DNA from: an uncultured Hyphomicrobiales bacterium
GTDB lineage: Bacteria; Pseudomonadota; Alphaproteobacteria; Rhizobiales; Beijerinckiaceae
Direction of reading: 5' to 3'
NCBI GenBank assembly: GCA_903932565.1
Contig: CAIZGQ010000688.1
Span: 1 to 5,860 of the forward strand
Length of the DNA stretch: 5,860 bases
Part shown: one piece after another, positions 5,329-5,860 of the stretch
How the letters are laid out: each line of letters opens with the position of its first letter
Position numbering within the stretch: position 1 is the first letter of the stretch
Program-made: the position numbers and the translations under genes
Notes under the pieces: model-generated
What the model saw: the letters and a program-made list of their open reading frames with translations, nothing else
Told to the model about the DNA's origin: nothing
The model's database searches: none

Positions 5329-5550
5329 ATGGCCAGAAAACCCACAGCGCGTTCCGAATTTGTGCTGTTCAATGTCGTTTATGAAGACGGTAGCCAGCGG
5401 TCCAACCGTCGCGTCCCCGGCGAGATGCTGGACGGGCTCGATGGCGACAAGCCGGCTCGCTCCGTCATCGAGCAACAGGACCGGGAGATTTCGGAAAAGT
5501 CCGGGCTGCCCCCGCTGCGCATCAAGGCGATTTCACGCGTCGGCAAGTAA
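5329..5550 (+). CDS. Conserved hypothetical small protein (73 residues)
   Basis: The start ATG has GGAG seven bases upstream (5318-5321). The frame stays open upstream to a TTG at 5143, but that extension is Arg/Ser-rich and does not look like protein, so it is left out. The product is polar, with no membrane segment and no cysteine. It reads SEFVLFNVVYEDGSQRSNRR, then VPGEMLDGLDGD, a helical stretch (ARSVIEQQDREISEKSG), and ends IKAISRVGK. The pattern (a short beta-rich start with a VYEDG turn, SNRRVP, then a helix and a basic tail) resembles uncharacterised proteins I associate with Hyphomicrobiales. I cannot assign a function. It ends 40 bp before the stop of the convergent 38-codon frame. 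Confidence 0.75.
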   Translation: MARKPTARSEFVLFNVVYEDGSQRSNRRVPGEMLDGLDGDKPARSVIEQQDREISEKSGLPPLRIKAISRVGK

Positions 5551-5590
5551 GCCAGGCCCGGGCTCGTCAGATAGGCTGCGCATCGTCCGA

Positions 5591-5707
5591 TCACAAACGC
5601 GTCAGCGCCGGGAGATGCACCTTGTGGCCCTGCTTGCGCATGATGATTTGGGAACCGGACAGAAGGTTCGGCTGCCGCTTGCGCGGGACCACCTTCTTCG
5701 ATTCCAT
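5591..5707 (-). CDS. Candidate 38-residue basic micro-protein
   Basis: This is a short frame with ATG at 5707 and TGA at 5593-5591. The product is very basic, with seven to eight Lys/Arg in the first half, only one acidic residue (E2), and an end of HLPALTRL. Counting codon positions, G or C occupies 23/38 first, 14/38 second and 32/38 third positions, the low-second/high-third profile of genuine genes in GC-rich bacteria. No long frame on the other strand explains this. It fills the gap between the 73-codon gene (convergent) and msrB (divergent, 27 bp between start codons). Weak points are the absence of a Shine-Dalgarno sequence before 5707 and the lack of room for a promoter outside msrB. 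A GTG at 5746 would overlap msrB. I do not recognise the family; its charge suggests nucleic-acid or ribosome binding, which is inference. Confidence 0.5.
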   Translation of the reverse strand: MESKKVVPRKRQPNLLSGSQIIMRKQGHKVHLPALTRL

Positions 5708-5734
5708 GTTCGTAGTTTGACAAGGGAGGGCCGC

Positions 5735-5860
5735 ATGTCGGGCCACGAATTTCCGGTAACTTTTGACGAAGCCGAATGGCGCAAGCGTCTCACCCCTGAG
5801 CAATATCACATCATGCGCGAGCACGGGACCGAGCGGCCCGGGTCTTGCGCTTTGAATCAC
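5735..5860 (+). CDS. msrB: Peptide-methionine (R)-S-oxide reductase MsrB, N-terminal 42 codons
   Basis: This gene is cut by the right edge after codon 42. GGGAGGG (5724-5730) gives a very strong ribosome binding site five bases before the ATG. The segment EWRKRLTPEQYHIMREHGTE followed by RPGSCALNH is the conserved beginning of MsrB (SelR, PF01641), where W-x3-L-[TS]-P-x-[EQ]-[YF]-x-[VI]-x-R-x2-GTE is typical. MsrB reduces methionine-R-sulfoxide in proteins, using thioredoxin for recycling. The absence of a signal peptide indicates a cytosolic form. The zinc-binding and catalytic cysteines of the family lie in the part beyond the window. Confidence 0.9.
   Translation, partial: MSGHEFPVTFDEAEWRKRLTPEQYHIMREHGTERPGSCALNH

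Overview
The window looks like a chromosomal segment of a GC-rich alphaproteobacterium, most likely of the order Hyphomicrobiales (Rhizobiales). The pointers are two Phasin_2-type phasins in tandem, a FYDLN-acid (TIGR02300-type) zinc-ribbon protein, a tRNA-His with A at the discriminator position, a large PAS-kinase N-terminus of a type typical of that order, and a perfect CtrA-type box (TTAA-N7-TTAA). No insertion sequence, phage gene, CRISPR array or toxin/defence cassette was seen. This reads as core genome with a few small features that are poorly explained.

Layout, left to right. Positions 1-1244 (minus) hold the first 414 codons of a soluble PAS-domain protein, probably a sensor histidine kinase whose catalytic half lies beyond the left edge. 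A 374-bp divergent intergenic region (1245-1618) carries the CtrA-type box and a pair of palindromes close to the phasin start. Two phasin genes (1619-1978 and 2002-2784, plus, 23 bp apart) form an apparent operon for polyhydroxyalkanoate (PHA) granule coating. The second has an unusual N-terminal Lys/Ala/Pro-rich basic arm in front of its phasin domain. A short direct-repeat array and a hairpin follow at 2804-2899, then tRNA-His(GTG) at 2988-3064.

A FYDLN-acid zinc-ribbon gene (3275-3601, plus) is followed by a perfect 10-bp inverted repeat and a strong intrinsic terminator. Convergent to it is an MdtG-like MFS transporter (3777-5069, minus). After a 259-bp divergent spacer with overlapping inverted repeats comes a 73-codon gene of unknown function (5329-5550, plus). 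It is convergent with a 38-codon basic micro-ORF (5591-5707, minus), whose codon-position composition looks like a real gene. That micro-ORF is divergent from msrB (5735 to the right edge, plus), of which only the first 42 codons are present.

How they may work together: the phasins form one functional unit (granule surface, possibly granule-nucleoid attachment). Their shared upstream region with a PAS kinase carrying a CtrA-type site suggests, as inference only, a link between cell-cycle signalling and storage-granule biology. The remaining genes are housekeeping neighbours with no clear functional coupling.
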